Source: JACOXB01 sp036517755
Lineage (GTDB): Bacteria; Patescibacteriota; Minisyncoccia; UBA6257; Colwellbacteraceae
Length of the DNA stretch: 26,939 bases
NCBI GenBank assembly: GCA_036517755.1
Contig: DATDUH010000012.1
Coordinates: 1 to 26,939 of the forward strand
Reading direction: 5' to 3'
This document shows positions 14,511 through 21,616 of this stretch, in pieces (the first letter of the stretch is position 1; each line of letters opens with the position of its first letter). The position numbers were made by a program, and so were the translations under genes. The notes beneath the pieces were generated by a model. It saw only the letters and a list, made by a program, of their open reading frames with translations. It was not told where the DNA came from and ran no database searches.

Positions 14511-16085
14511 GTGAATCACAAACTTTACGTTAATAGGTCGGATCGAGCCGCTTCAGTCATCAGTAAGGTTATTAAATCGGCCTCGAAAGAGATAGTTCTC
14601 TATATTCCCCGGTCGGCCGAGTTCTCGAGCTCCCGCAATAACTTCCTTCTTTTAAAACGAGAAGCCGATGCGGCTGGAAAATCAGTTTCCGTTGAATCGG
14701 TTGACGATGACGTCCTGGAACTCGCCATGACGGCCGGTCTTATCGCGATGAACCCCTTTTTGGGCAGAAAGAAAATGACGGTTTCAGATATCGTGGCCGT
14801 AATTTCAGTTCCTCGGGCGGCCAAACCACGAGAAGCCGGAGGGGAGGTCGAAGAGGCGAAGGCCGGGGGGGAAGAGGGGGAATTCGAAGTACCTCTGTCT
14901 GAGGCAGAGGTCCCAGCTATTCTCGAAGAGCGGAGGCCGGCGAATTTCAAGCGGTTTTTACGAGCAGCGGTGATTACGGCCCTTCTTGCCGGCGGCCTGA
15001 CCTTTGCCACCACCACTTTGTCCCGGGCCAATATCAAATTAACTTTCGAAAAGTTGAATTGGGATTTCGTCGGCACCCTGAATGTTGGGGTTGGGATTAA
15101 GGAATCCAGCTTTTCATCGAGCCAGATTAATTTAAGAGGAGTGAAATTCGTTGAGAAAAAGAATTTGACCAAAAGTTATCCGGCGCACGGCAGCGGTTAT
15201 GTCGAGCGGAAGGCCAGGGGCCGGGTCACAATTTATAACGCTTACAGTTCGGAGCCGCAGAAACTTGTGGCAACAACGAGATTGGTTACTCCTGACGGCC
15301 GCATTTATCGGCTGGATAATGAGGTGACTGTACCCGGGGCGAAGGTGGTTGGCGGGACGATTACGCCAGTCGGAATCGAGGTTTCGGTAACGGCCGATAA
15401 AGCCGGCCCAGATTCGAACTTGACTGCGGCCACTACTTTTCGAATCCCCGGCTTTCAGGGTTCTCCCAAGTACGACGGCTTCTACGCCGAAACCAAGGGG
15501 GCAATCGCTGGCGGAGCAGTGGGCGAAATGAAATCACCGACCGAAGAAGATATTCGTCTGGCTAAAGAAGACGCTGCTCGAGTCCTCGGAGAGGCGACTC
15601 GGAGTCAGGCGTTAGTTAATCTTCCTCCGGAAATCAAAATTCTCGAGGGTGCCTACCAGTTTGAGGTTACGGACGACGAAGTGGACGAGACAGTTGATAG
15701 TTCGGGCAACTTCTCGGTTACTGTTTATGGCGAGGGGCGAGTGATGGGTTTTAGGGAAGGGGAAATACTGGATGTCGTCTCGAGGAAACTGGCTAGCGAA
15801 GAGGGGTTCGAAGTGAGAGCCAAGGATTATAAGATTGAATATAGTAACCCTCGGGTTGATTTCGAAAACGATATTTTGACGGCGGCCGTTAGCATTGATT
15901 CAGTCTGGACAAGGCCCTTTGATGCCGAAGCCTTAAAGGCCGAGGCCCAAGGGAAAAATGAAACTGATTTGAGGGCTTTGATTTTCTCGGTGCCAGGGGT
16001 CGAGTCAGGCGAGGTTCGTCTCTGGCCTTTTTGGACGCGACGTGTCCCCCAAAATCCGCAAAGAATTATTATTGACGTCGAGTGA
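14511..16085 (+). CDS. Membrane-anchored protein with baseplate J-like extracytoplasmic region
   Basis: The 524-aa product starts with GTG. Residues 1-100 form a soluble domain (KEIVLYIPRSAEF, then FLLLKREADAAGKSVSVESVDD), then an acidic Glu/Gly-rich linker (104-142), one membrane helix (about 150-170), and about 350 residues outside. The outer part contains RGRVTIYNAYSSEPQKLVA and TADKAGPDSNLTAATTFRIP, resembling baseplate J/gp47-like folds known in many CPR surface proteins, and ends with VPQNPQRIIIDV. Topology and linker are direct readings; the fold is a by-eye match. Possibly a pilus or secretion-related assembly partner of the preceding FtsA-like protein. Confidence 0.65.
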   Translation: MNHKLYVNRSDRAASVISKVIKSASKEIVLYIPRSAEFSSSRNNFLLLKREADAAGKSVSVESVDDDVLELAMTAGLIAMNPFLGRKKMTVSDIVAVISVPRAAKPREAGGEVEEAKAGGEEGEFEVPLSEAEVPAILEERRPANFKRFLRAAVITALLAGGLTFATTTLSRANIKLTFEKLNWDFVGTLNVGVGIKESSFSSSQINLRGVKFVEKKNLTKSYPAHGSGYVERKARGRVTIYNAYSSEPQKLVATTRLVTPDGRIYRLDNEVTVPGAKVVGGTITPVGIEVSVTADKAGPDSNLTAATTFRIPGFQGSPKYDGFYAETKGAIAGGAVGEMKSPTEEDIRLAKEDAARVLGEATRSQALVNLPPEIKILEGAYQFEVTDDEVDETVDSSGNFSVTVYGEGRVMGFREGEILDVVSRKLASEEGFEVRAKDYKIEYSNPRVDFENDILTAAVSIDSVWTRPFDAEALKAEAQGKNETDLRALIFSVPGVESGEVRLWPFWTRRVPQNPQRIIIDVE

Positions 16086-16089
16086 TGGC

Positions 16090-16095
16090 TATGAT
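16090..16095 (+). promoter_or_regulatory. -10 box (TATGAT) upstream of infA
   Basis: TATGATAAT at 16090-16098 lies 22-25 bases before the infA ATG at 16121 and just after the stop of the preceding gene. It could start the ribosomal-protein transcript. No -35 box is clear. Confidence 0.4.
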
Positions 16096-16120
16096 AATAT
16101 CCAACGGCCCTAGATGACAG

Positions 16121-16318
16121 ATGACAGTTGAGGGACTGATTGTTGAGGCTCTGCCAGGATTTAGTTTTAAGGTAAAACTAGATGAAGGGCGGGAAATTAT
16201 CGCTTATGTCTCTGGCAAGATGCGGTTACGCCGGATTAGAGTCCTCTTAGGTGATCGGGTAAAAATTGAGTTACCGGACGCCAGAGCTGAACGAGGAAGA
16301 ATTGTCTGGCGGTTTTAA
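16121..16318 (+). CDS. infA: Translation initiation factor IF-1
   Basis: Small OB-fold protein that binds the ribosomal A site during initiation. The 65-aa product, slightly shorter than the usual 71-72, has VEGLIVEALPGFSFKVKL, the hallmark YVSGKMRLRRIRVLLGDRV and GRIVWRF at the end. Missing are the usual first residues before VEG, so the protein starts almost at the first strand. It heads the classical infA-rpmJ-rpsM-rpsK-rpsD-rpoA-rplQ order and is followed 13 bases later by rpmJ. An out-of-frame ATGACAG repeat (16114-16120) precedes the real ATGACAG; the in-frame one is used. Confidence 0.95.
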   Translation: MTVEGLIVEALPGFSFKVKLDEGREIIAYVSGKMRLRRIRVLLGDRVKIELPDARAERGRIVWRF

Positions 16319-16331
16319 GGTAAATTCCTAA

Positions 16332-16448
16332 ATGAAAGTAAGAGCTTCGGTTAAGAAAATCTGCAAAGATTGTCAGATGGTGCGCCGCGAGGGCCGTCTT
16401 TATGTTATTTGTAAGAGGAATCCGAAACATAAACAAAGACAAGGATAA
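16332..16448 (+). CDS. rpmJ: 50S ribosomal protein L36
   Basis: Short gene of 38 codons plus stop. The product begins MKVRASVKKICKDC and continues with VRREGRLYVICKRNPKHKQRQG. The zinc-binding set C11, C14, C27 and H33 of zinc-type L36 is complete. Position between infA and rpsM is the standard one. It is 13 bases after infA and 8 bases before rpsM. Confidence 0.96.
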   Translation: MKVRASVKKICKDCQMVRREGRLYVICKRNPKHKQRQG

Positions 16449-16456
16449 GAAATATC

Positions 16457-16840
16457 ATGCGTTTAGTTGGTATCAATATTCCGGATAATAAAAAGGTGGG
16501 TATTGCCCTAACCTCGATTTATGGCATCGGTCGAACGGCCGCCGAGGAGATTTTAGTTTTAACTAAAGTCTCTGATTCCAAAAGGGCGAAGGACTTAACG
16601 CCGGATGAAATCGCCAAATTGAAGGAGGTGATTGAAAAAAATTATAAAGTGGAGGGGGAATTGAAACAGCAGATTCGTCAGAATATTAAGCGCCTCAAGG
16701 ATATTAAATCTTACCGGGGCAGTCGGCACGTCAAACGTCTGCCCGCTCGCGGCCAGCGAACCAAGACCAATTCCCGGACCTTGAGAGGAAATGTGAGGCT
16801 AACGGCCGGCAGCGGCAAGAGAAAGTTAACTAAGACTTAA
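16457..16840 (+). CDS. rpsM: 30S ribosomal protein S13
   Basis: S13 sits in the head of the small subunit and contacts the P-site tRNA and the 50S subunit. The 127-aa product starts RLVGINIPDNKKVGIALTSI and ends with the conserved basic tail: KSYRGSRHVKRLPARGQRTK, then TNSRT. About seven residues longer than the common form, mostly in the middle and tail. A weak AAGGATAAG lies 5-13 bases before the ATG. The stop is one base before the rpsK start. Confidence 0.97.
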   Translation: MRLVGINIPDNKKVGIALTSIYGIGRTAAEEILVLTKVSDSKRAKDLTPDEIAKLKEVIEKNYKVEGELKQQIRQNIKRLKDIKSYRGSRHVKRLPARGQRTKTNSRTLRGNVRLTAGSGKRKLTKT

Positions 16841-16841
16841 G

Positions 16842-17300
16842 ATGGGTAAGAAAAAGGTAGTTGAAAAAGGAGCGGGGGGAGCGTCGGAGGCGCCGAAAAC
16901 GGGTTCTAAGACAGTAACCGCGAGTCAAGCTCCCAAGAAGAAAACTTCAAGAACCGCTGAAACCGGCCGCGTTTATATTAATTCCTCGTACAACAACACC
17001 GTAATTACGGTCACCGATGACAAAGGCGATGTGATGGCTTGGGCCACCGCTGGCGTCCTTGGTTTTGCCGGTCCCAAGAAAGCGACTCCCTTTGCCGCCT
17101 CTAAGGTAGTGGCGGCGATTACCGAAAAGATTGCTAAAAGCGGCCCCCAAACAATTGACGTTTATGTTTCCGGCGTTGGTCCGGGCCGGGACTCGGCTAT
17201 CCGGTCGCTCGCCAACTACGGTTTTAATATCACCTCGATTAAAGACGTGACCCCTATTCCTCACAACGGGCCGAAACCGAAGAAGCCAAGAAGAGTTTAA
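16842..17300 (+). CDS. rpsK: 30S ribosomal protein S11
   Basis: S11 lies on the platform of the small subunit near the mRNA exit. The 152-aa product carries GRVYINSSYNNTVITVTD, AWATAGVLGFAGPKKATPFA and PIPHNGPKPKKPRRV, all typical. The first 40 residues are an Ala/Lys/Gly/Ser-rich extension before the conserved core (usual length near 129 aa). The start is tied to the rpsM stop by a TAA-G-ATG junction with no Shine-Dalgarno, which suggests coupled translation. Confidence 0.96.
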   Translation: MGKKKVVEKGAGGASEAPKTGSKTVTASQAPKKKTSRTAETGRVYINSSYNNTVITVTDDKGDVMAWATAGVLGFAGPKKATPFAASKVVAAITEKIAKSGPQTIDVYVSGVGPGRDSAIRSLANYGFNITSIKDVTPIPHNGPKPKKPRRV

Positions 17301-17306
17301 AGAGTT

Positions 17307-17921
17307 ATGCCGAGGGTTTTAGAAAAAAGAGAAAGGAGTTTGGGCACGAAGCTTTCGATCAGAGGTGAGCGCTGTAATTCTCCTAAGTGCGCCTTGATTC
17401 GCAAACCGCATCGGCCCGGTCAGCACGGTAAAAGCTATCGGCGAAGAACCAGTGATTATGGCGCTCAATTGAAAGAGAAACAGAAAATCCAGGCTTCCTA
17501 CGGCTTAACCAACAAGCAACTAGCTCATCTTTTCGAAGAAGCAGCCAAAAAACCCGAGTCAACGGTTCTAGCTATTACGAGAAGCCTGGAAACAAGACTT
17601 GATAATGTGGTGATGCGATTGGGGCTCGCCCCCAGTCGTTCGGTGGCTCGTCAGCTTGTCTCCCATGGTCACTTTTTAGTTAACGGAAAAAAGATGAACA
17701 CCCCTTCTTATAGGGTAAGGGCCAGCGATTCGATTACCATCAAGCCGACCTCTAAAACGATAGTCTGGTTCAGTAATCTTAAAGAGGAGCTAAAAAATTA
17801 CGAAGTGCCGGCCTGGCTTAGTCTTAATAAGGAAAATTTAGATGGAAAAGTTGAATCTCTTCCGCTCGAAACCGTCTTTCCCTTCGATATTAATTCAGTG
17901 GTCGATTACTACTCAAGGTAA
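17307..17921 (+). CDS. rpsD: 30S ribosomal protein S4
   Basis: S4 nucleates small-subunit assembly and binds 16S rRNA. The 204-aa product has GERCNSPKCALI near 20-31, KPHRPGQHG, SDYGAQLKEKQK, the S4 RNA-binding motif with RLDNVVMRLGLAPSRSVAR, and the usual end with FPFDINSVVDYYSR. The first CxxC pair of zinc-type S4 is missing: the N-terminus reads MPRVLEKRERSLG, while the second pair (C23, C28) remains. It follows rpsK by 6 bases. Confidence 0.97.
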   Translation: MPRVLEKRERSLGTKLSIRGERCNSPKCALIRKPHRPGQHGKSYRRRTSDYGAQLKEKQKIQASYGLTNKQLAHLFEEAAKKPESTVLAITRSLETRLDNVVMRLGLAPSRSVARQLVSHGHFLVNGKKMNTPSYRVRASDSITIKPTSKTIVWFSNLKEELKNYEVPAWLSLNKENLDGKVESLPLETVFPFDINSVVDYYSR

Positions 17922-17939
17922 AATATTTAAAGATTTAAT

Positions 17940-18704
17940 ATGGAACTAGCTCATCTTAGCGATACGGTTAAAATCACCAAGGTCTCGGAAACAAAAACAG
18001 TCGGCGTTTTTGATATCGAGGGGCTTTATCGCGGTTACGGGATAACGTTGGGCAACGCCTTCCGGCGAGTGCTTCTTTCCTCTTTGCCTGGAGCGGCCAT
18101 TACCCGTTTTCGAGTGAAGGGCGCCGGCCATCAATTCACAACCCTGCCCGGTGTCATGGAGGATGTGGTTGAACTCGGTCTTAATCTCCGCGGGGTGCGA
18201 TTCCGGTTTTACGCCGACGAACCTCAAACTTTAATTTTGAAAATAAAAGGGGAAAAGGAAGTGAAAGCCGGCGACATTAAAGAAAACGCCTTTGTTAAGA
18301 TCCAAAATCCCGAAATCCATATTGCTACCCTAACTTCATCTAGTGCCGAGCTGGATATGGAACTTACGGTTGAAAAGGGACTTGGTTACGAACCGGTTGA
18401 AGAACAGCGAGTGGGGAGATTGCCGATTGGCACCATTGCCCTGGATGCTGTCTTTTCGCCAGTGCGCAAAGTAAACTTTCGGGTTCTAAACATGCGGGTT
18501 GGCGAGAGAACTGACTATAATCGGATAAAATTGGAGATTGAAACTGACGGCACCGTTTCGCCGTCAAGTGCCCTTCATAAAGCGGCCAATGTTCTTGTTG
18601 ATCACTTTAAACATGCCTCGGAGATTGAGGTGCTCGGCGAGGAAGAGGGGGCTAAAAAACCGGCCTTGAAAGCTCAAAAGGAACCGAAGGAGCCGAAAGA
18701 GTAA
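17940..18704 (+). CDS. rpoA: RNA polymerase alpha subunit without C-terminal domain
   Basis: Alpha dimerises and holds beta and beta' together. The 254-aa product has the full N-terminal domain: GYGITLGNAFRRVLLSSLPG (33-52), FTTLPGVMEDVVELGLNL, AVFSPVRKVNFRV and YNRIKLEIETDGTVSP. After about residue 235 only a charged tail remains (EEEGAKKPALKAQKEPKE and the end), with no helix-hairpin-helix CTD, which normally adds about 80 residues for UP-element DNA and activators. The frame ends in a clean TAA one base before rplQ, so this is not a frameshift. The upstream gap of 18 bases has TAAAAT at 17920-17925, possibly an internal promoter. Confidence 0.95.
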   Translation: MELAHLSDTVKITKVSETKTVGVFDIEGLYRGYGITLGNAFRRVLLSSLPGAAITRFRVKGAGHQFTTLPGVMEDVVELGLNLRGVRFRFYADEPQTLILKIKGEKEVKAGDIKENAFVKIQNPEIHIATLTSSSAELDMELTVEKGLGYEPVEEQRVGRLPIGTIALDAVFSPVRKVNFRVLNMRVGERTDYNRIKLEIETDGTVSPSSALHKAANVLVDHFKHASEIEVLGEEEGAKKPALKAQKEPKEPKE

Positions 18705-18705
18705 G

Positions 18706-19056
18706 ATGAGGCACGGGAAGCAGGGCAGAAAATTCGGTCGCAAAAAGGGCCAGCGCCGCAGCTTTACCACGGGCTTAATCCATAACTTGATTATGTCCGA
18801 CAGGATTACCACTACCGAAGCCCGAGCCAAGGAAATTAAGGCTAAGGTAGAAAAATTAGTAACCGTAGCTAAAAAAAATGATTTAGCTGCCCTCCGATTA
18901 CTTGAGCGGCGATTACCTAAAGTTTCAGCCTATCGGCTTTATCATGAGATCGCCCCTCGATATAAAACGAGGCGAGGAGGGTATGTGAGAATCAAAAAAA
19001 CCGCCTTGAGGAGACAGCGAGACAATGCCCCCCAAGCAATAATTGAATTTATCTAG
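18706..19056 (+). CDS. rplQ: 50S ribosomal protein L17
   Basis: L17 lies near the exit tunnel of the large subunit. The 116-aa product shows MRHGKQGRKFGRKKGQRR, then LIHNLIMSDRITTTEARAKE and YRLYHEIAPRYKTRRGGYVR. Length is normal for the short form. The TAA-G-ATG junction with rpoA, without Shine-Dalgarno, repeats the one seen at rpsK. The stop is one base before the rplM ATG. Confidence 0.96.
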   Translation: MRHGKQGRKFGRKKGQRRSFTTGLIHNLIMSDRITTTEARAKEIKAKVEKLVTVAKKNDLAALRLLERRLPKVSAYRLYHEIAPRYKTRRGGYVRIKKTALRRQRDNAPQAIIEFI

Positions 19057-19057
19057 C

Positions 19058-19402
19058 ATGTCCCAACACACTATTGATGCCCAAAATCAAACTTTAGGGA
19101 GACTAGCGAGCCAGATTGCTTCTTTGCTTCAGGGTAAGGATGATCCGAAATATAATCCTCGGCTTCGAGGCGATACCCGAGTGGTAGTTAAAAATGTGGC
19201 CTCGATCAAATTAACCGGCCGTAAAATGGAAGAGAAGGTTTATTACCGGCATAGCGGCCGGCCAGGGCACCTTAAGAAGATTAAATATAAAGACATTTTT
19301 TCAAAAAGACCGGAATGGGTTTTAAGAAACGCCGTTTCTCATATGCTGCCTAAAAACAGATTACAGAAAGAGCGGTTAAAGATGTTAAAAATAGAGAAAT
19401 GA
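19058..19402 (+). CDS. rplM: 50S ribosomal protein L13, minimal form
   Basis: L13 is an early assembly protein of the large subunit. Starting at the ATG at 19058 gives 114 aa; the in-frame TTG at 19043 lies within rplQ and is unlikely. Motifs: DAQNQTLGRLASQIASLLQG, YNPRLRGDTRVVVKNV, VYYRHSGRPGHLKKI and HMLPKNRLQKERLKMLKI. Compared with the usual 140-145 aa it lacks about 12 residues at the start and the tail after KMLK. The start codon is one base after the rplQ stop, and its TGA overlaps the ATG of rpsI. Confidence 0.94.
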   Translation: MSQHTIDAQNQTLGRLASQIASLLQGKDDPKYNPRLRGDTRVVVKNVASIKLTGRKMEEKVYYRHSGRPGHLKKIKYKDIFSKRPEWVLRNAVSHMLPKNRLQKERLKMLKIEK

Positions 19403-19827
19403 TTGAGAAGACAAAAAACGAAGAAAAATATTTTGAAGGTTTGGGACGCCGGAAAACAGCCCGGGCCCGGGTTCGTTTTTATCCCAAAGGCCCTCAAAGA
19501 GGGGGTTCTAAAGTAGAGCTTGTTGTTAACGAAAAACCCCTTCACCAGTATTTTCCTTTGAAACGTCTGGAACGATCGGCGGTAGCCCCCTTGAAGTTAA
19601 TTAGCGAAGAGAAACCGGCCATTACAGCCAAAGTTTCGGGTGGTGGACTAACGGCCCAAGCCGAAGCCATTACCTTGGGGCTCGCCCGGGCTTTGGTTAA
19701 ATTCAGGCCCGAGTTAAAAAAGGAACTGCGAGCTTTTGGTTATCTGACTCGAGATCCCCGGATGGTTGAAAGAAAAAAATACGGCCTGAAGAAGGCCAGA
19801 CGCGCACCGCAATGGCGAAAACGGTAG
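19399..19827 (+). CDS. rpsI: 30S ribosomal protein S9
   Basis: S9 contacts the anticodon loop of the P-site tRNA through its C-terminal tail. The 142-aa product has YFEGLGRRKTARARVRFYPK, LVVNEKPLHQYFP, VSGGGLTAQAEAITLGLARA and the conserved end RMVERKKYGLKKARRAPQWR followed by KR. It follows rplM with an ATGA overlap, the standard rplM-rpsI pair. The stop codon lies inside a long hairpin (19803-19843). Confidence 0.96.
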   Translation: MIEKTKNEEKYFEGLGRRKTARARVRFYPKGPQRGGSKVELVVNEKPLHQYFPLKRLERSAVAPLKLISEEKPAITAKVSGGGLTAQAEAITLGLARALVKFRPELKKELRAFGYLTRDPRMVERKKYGLKKARRAPQWRKR

Positions 19828-19917
19828 TTTTTTGCCATTGCGGTGGGAAGGGGGTCGGGAAAACGGGAGTTTTCCCGTGGCGGAAATACTAAAACCGCTG
19901 GGTTTTAGGGAGAAGCG
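19803..19917 (+). repeat. Cluster of four stem-loops after rpsI
   Basis: In order: CACCGCAATGGC with GCCATTGCGGTG (19803-19843, 12 bp, covering the rpsI stop); CGGGAAAA with TTTTCCCG (19854-19876); CTAAAACC with GGTTTTAG (19879-19898); GAAGCGA-GAA-TCGCTTC (19912-19928). None has the T-tail of a standard terminator. Together they fill the whole gap before the next gene and probably end or stabilise the ribosomal-protein transcript. Confidence 0.6.
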
Positions 19918-19937
19918 AGAATCGCTTCGACACCAAA

Positions 19938-20375
19938 ATGGCGGAAGAGATAAAACAAAAAGGAGAAACCATTGTTAAGGTAGCTATCCCAACCGGCACC
20001 TTTTTGGCCCTGGTGCACTCTTTCGCCTCCTTTAACAATCTTTATCGGGTGTTCCCCTGGATTGATATTCCGCTTCACTTTTGGGGTGGGGCCCTACTCG
20101 CCCTCCCCTTTTACTGGTTCTTCTATCGGTTCCCTCGACTCCTAAAAATTAATGAACTGCCTTTTATTGTCTTATTAATTCTTGTTCTCGGGTGGACCAC
20201 CTTGGGCGGCGTTCTCTGGGAGTTCGGCGAATTTTTATATGGCGCGAGGACGGCTCGGCCGATTCAGCTCGGTGTGGCTGATACTTTAGGCGACCTGTTC
20301 TTCGACATGCTTGGCGGGTTAACCGTGGCCCTCCTTCTTAAATTGCTTTACCATAAAAGGGAAAAGAAAGTATGA
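19938..20375 (+). CDS. Small membrane protein, YjdF/DUF2238-like
   Basis: The 145-aa product has about four hydrophobic segments (near residues 15-33, 45-62, 75-94 and 113-135). Polar residues are set in the membrane parts in a recognisable pattern: FPWIDIPLHFWGGALLALPF, then GGVLWEFGEFLYG, then ADTLGDLFFDMLGG. The His, Glu and paired Asp residues resemble YjdF (DUF2238) proteins, whose function is unknown to me; the match is by eye. The ATG at 19938 follows the hairpin cluster. Its TGA overlaps the ATG of the glycosyltransferase by four bases, so the two are coupled. Confidence 0.65.
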   Translation: MAEEIKQKGETIVKVAIPTGTFLALVHSFASFNNLYRVFPWIDIPLHFWGGALLALPFYWFFYRFPRLLKINELPFIVLLILVLGWTTLGGVLWEFGEFLYGARTARPIQLGVADTLGDLFFDMLGGLTVALLLKLLYHKREKKV

Positions 20376-21103
20376 GCCGTCCCTATCTATCGGTTATTAT
20401 TCCGGCCCGGGATGAAGCCCAGCGGCTTCCCCTCACTTTAATTGATATTGATCGGCATCTCTCCCGGGCCGATTTTTCTTATGAGATTATTGTGGCGGAT
20501 AATGCCTCGACTGATGCTACGCCGGAGATTGTCGAGCGTTTCGCCGAGTTAATTCCTAACCTGAAACTTCTTAAGGTAGAGGCTGTCGGTAAGGGGGGGG
20601 CAGTGAAGGCGGCCATGCTTGAGGTGCAGGGTGAGTATCGTCTTTTCACTGACGCCGATAACTCTACTTCCATTGATCAGTTCGAGAAAATGAAAGTTTA
20701 TCTTGACCAGGGGTATGATGTGGTGATCGGCTCCCGGGCGATTAGAGGGGCAAAGTTATCACCGCCCCAAGGAATAGTGAAAAGAGTTATGGGTAAGATG
20801 GGCAATCTTTTCATTCAAATCGTGGTTTTGCCCGGTTTTTGGGACACCCAATGCGGTTTTAAGGTTTTTAGCGAGGCTGCGGTCGCGAAAATTTTCCCCC
20901 TCCAGCGAATCAATGGTTGGGGCTTTGATATTGAGCTTTTAGCTTTAGCTAAGAGGCTTGGTTTTAGAATTAAAGAAATCCCCGTCACTTGGGTGAATGA
21001 TCCCCACTCTAAAGTGGGGCTCGGGGGCTATTTCAGCACCCTCTTCGAAACGGTTAAAATTCGCTGGTGGCTTTGGCGCGACAACTACGGTCTTAAGCGT
21101 TAG
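20372..21103 (+). CDS. Family 2 glycosyltransferase, polyprenyl-phosphate sugar synthase type
   Basis: The 243-aa product has the GT-A nucleotide-sugar fold: LSVIIPARDEAQRLP (6-20), YEIIVADNASTDAT, GKGGAVKAAML and the metal-binding D-A-D at 94-96 (LFTDADNST). Later motifs DTQCGFKVFSEAAV and GFDIELLALAKRLGFRIKEI are typical of dolichyl-phosphate glucosyl/mannosyl synthase-like enzymes that load a sugar on a lipid phosphate at the inner membrane face. No C-terminal membrane helix is present, unlike some relatives. The sugar cannot be told from sequence. It is coupled to the preceding small membrane protein, which might act with it. Confidence 0.88.
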   Translation: MSRPYLSVIIPARDEAQRLPLTLIDIDRHLSRADFSYEIIVADNASTDATPEIVERFAELIPNLKLLKVEAVGKGGAVKAAMLEVQGEYRLFTDADNSTSIDQFEKMKVYLDQGYDVVIGSRAIRGAKLSPPQGIVKRVMGKMGNLFIQIVVLPGFWDTQCGFKVFSEAAVAKIFPLQRINGWGFDIELLALAKRLGFRIKEIPVTWVNDPHSKVGLGGYFSTLFETVKIRWWLWRDNYGLKR

Positions 21104-21136
21104 CAGTCCCCCTTAATTCCCAGTTAGCGGGATTTG

Positions 21137-21145
21137 TGTTAGAAT
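21137..21145 (+). promoter_or_regulatory. Extended -10 promoter (TGT-TAGAAT) before greA
   Basis: TAGAAT at 21140-21145 with TGT directly upstream, 13 bases before the greA ATG. Transcription would begin about six bases before the start codon, leaving no room for a Shine-Dalgarno. Confidence 0.55.
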
Positions 21146-21158
21146 AGCCCCATTTCAA

Positions 21159-21614
21159 ATGAACTATTTTTTGACCCCCAAAAGGTTTGAGGAGTTAAAG
21201 CAGGAGTTAGATCTCCTTAAAAAAACCAAGCGTTTGGAGATCGCCGATAAGCTGCGGCGAGTTAAGGAGTTGGGCGACCTTTCTGAAAACTCTGAATATC
21301 TTGAGACTAAAGAAGAACAGTCTCGGCTTGAAAGACGGATTGCCGACCTAGAAGAGATCGTCAAAAACGTCAAAATTATTGAGAGCAAAAAAGCCTCTGA
21401 TAAAGTAACCATTGGTTCGACCGTCGAAGTTCTGCGCAACGGTAAATCCCTGCGTTTCGTTATTGTCGGTACGAATGAAGCTAAACCCGAAGGGGGTTTT
21501 ATTTCCAATGAGTCGCCTCTGGGCAAGGAGTTGATTGATAAGAAAGTAGGCGATACAGTAATAGTTGAAACGCCCGGCGGCAAAGCCGAATATAAAATTG
21601 CTAAATTGAGTTAA
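21159..21614 (+). CDS. greA: Transcription elongation factor GreA
   Basis: GreA rescues backtracked RNA polymerase by promoting cleavage of the transcript end. The 151-aa product has the N-terminal coiled coil: LTPKRFEELKQELDLLKK, then LGDLSENSEYLETKEEQSRL with the acidic tip residues that reach the active site. The C-terminal FKBP-like domain follows: VTIGSTVEV, ISNESPLGKELIDKKVGD and TPGGKAEYKIAKL. Length is slightly below the usual 158. It begins an apparent transcript with lysS two bases after its stop, serS and the ftsQ-like gene. Confidence 0.96.
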   Translation: MNYFLTPKRFEELKQELDLLKKTKRLEIADKLRRVKELGDLSENSEYLETKEEQSRLERRIADLEEIVKNVKIIESKKASDKVTIGSTVEVLRNGKSLRFVIVGTNEAKPEGGFISNESPLGKELIDKKVGDTVIVETPGGKAEYKIAKLS

Positions 21615-21616
21615 GG

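Noticed and set aside
17920..17925. TAAAAT between rpsD and rpoA as another leaderless promoter
   Set aside because: It ends 14 bases before the rpoA ATG, a different spacing, and lies within a continuous operon; kept only as a possible internal promoter in the rpoA entry.
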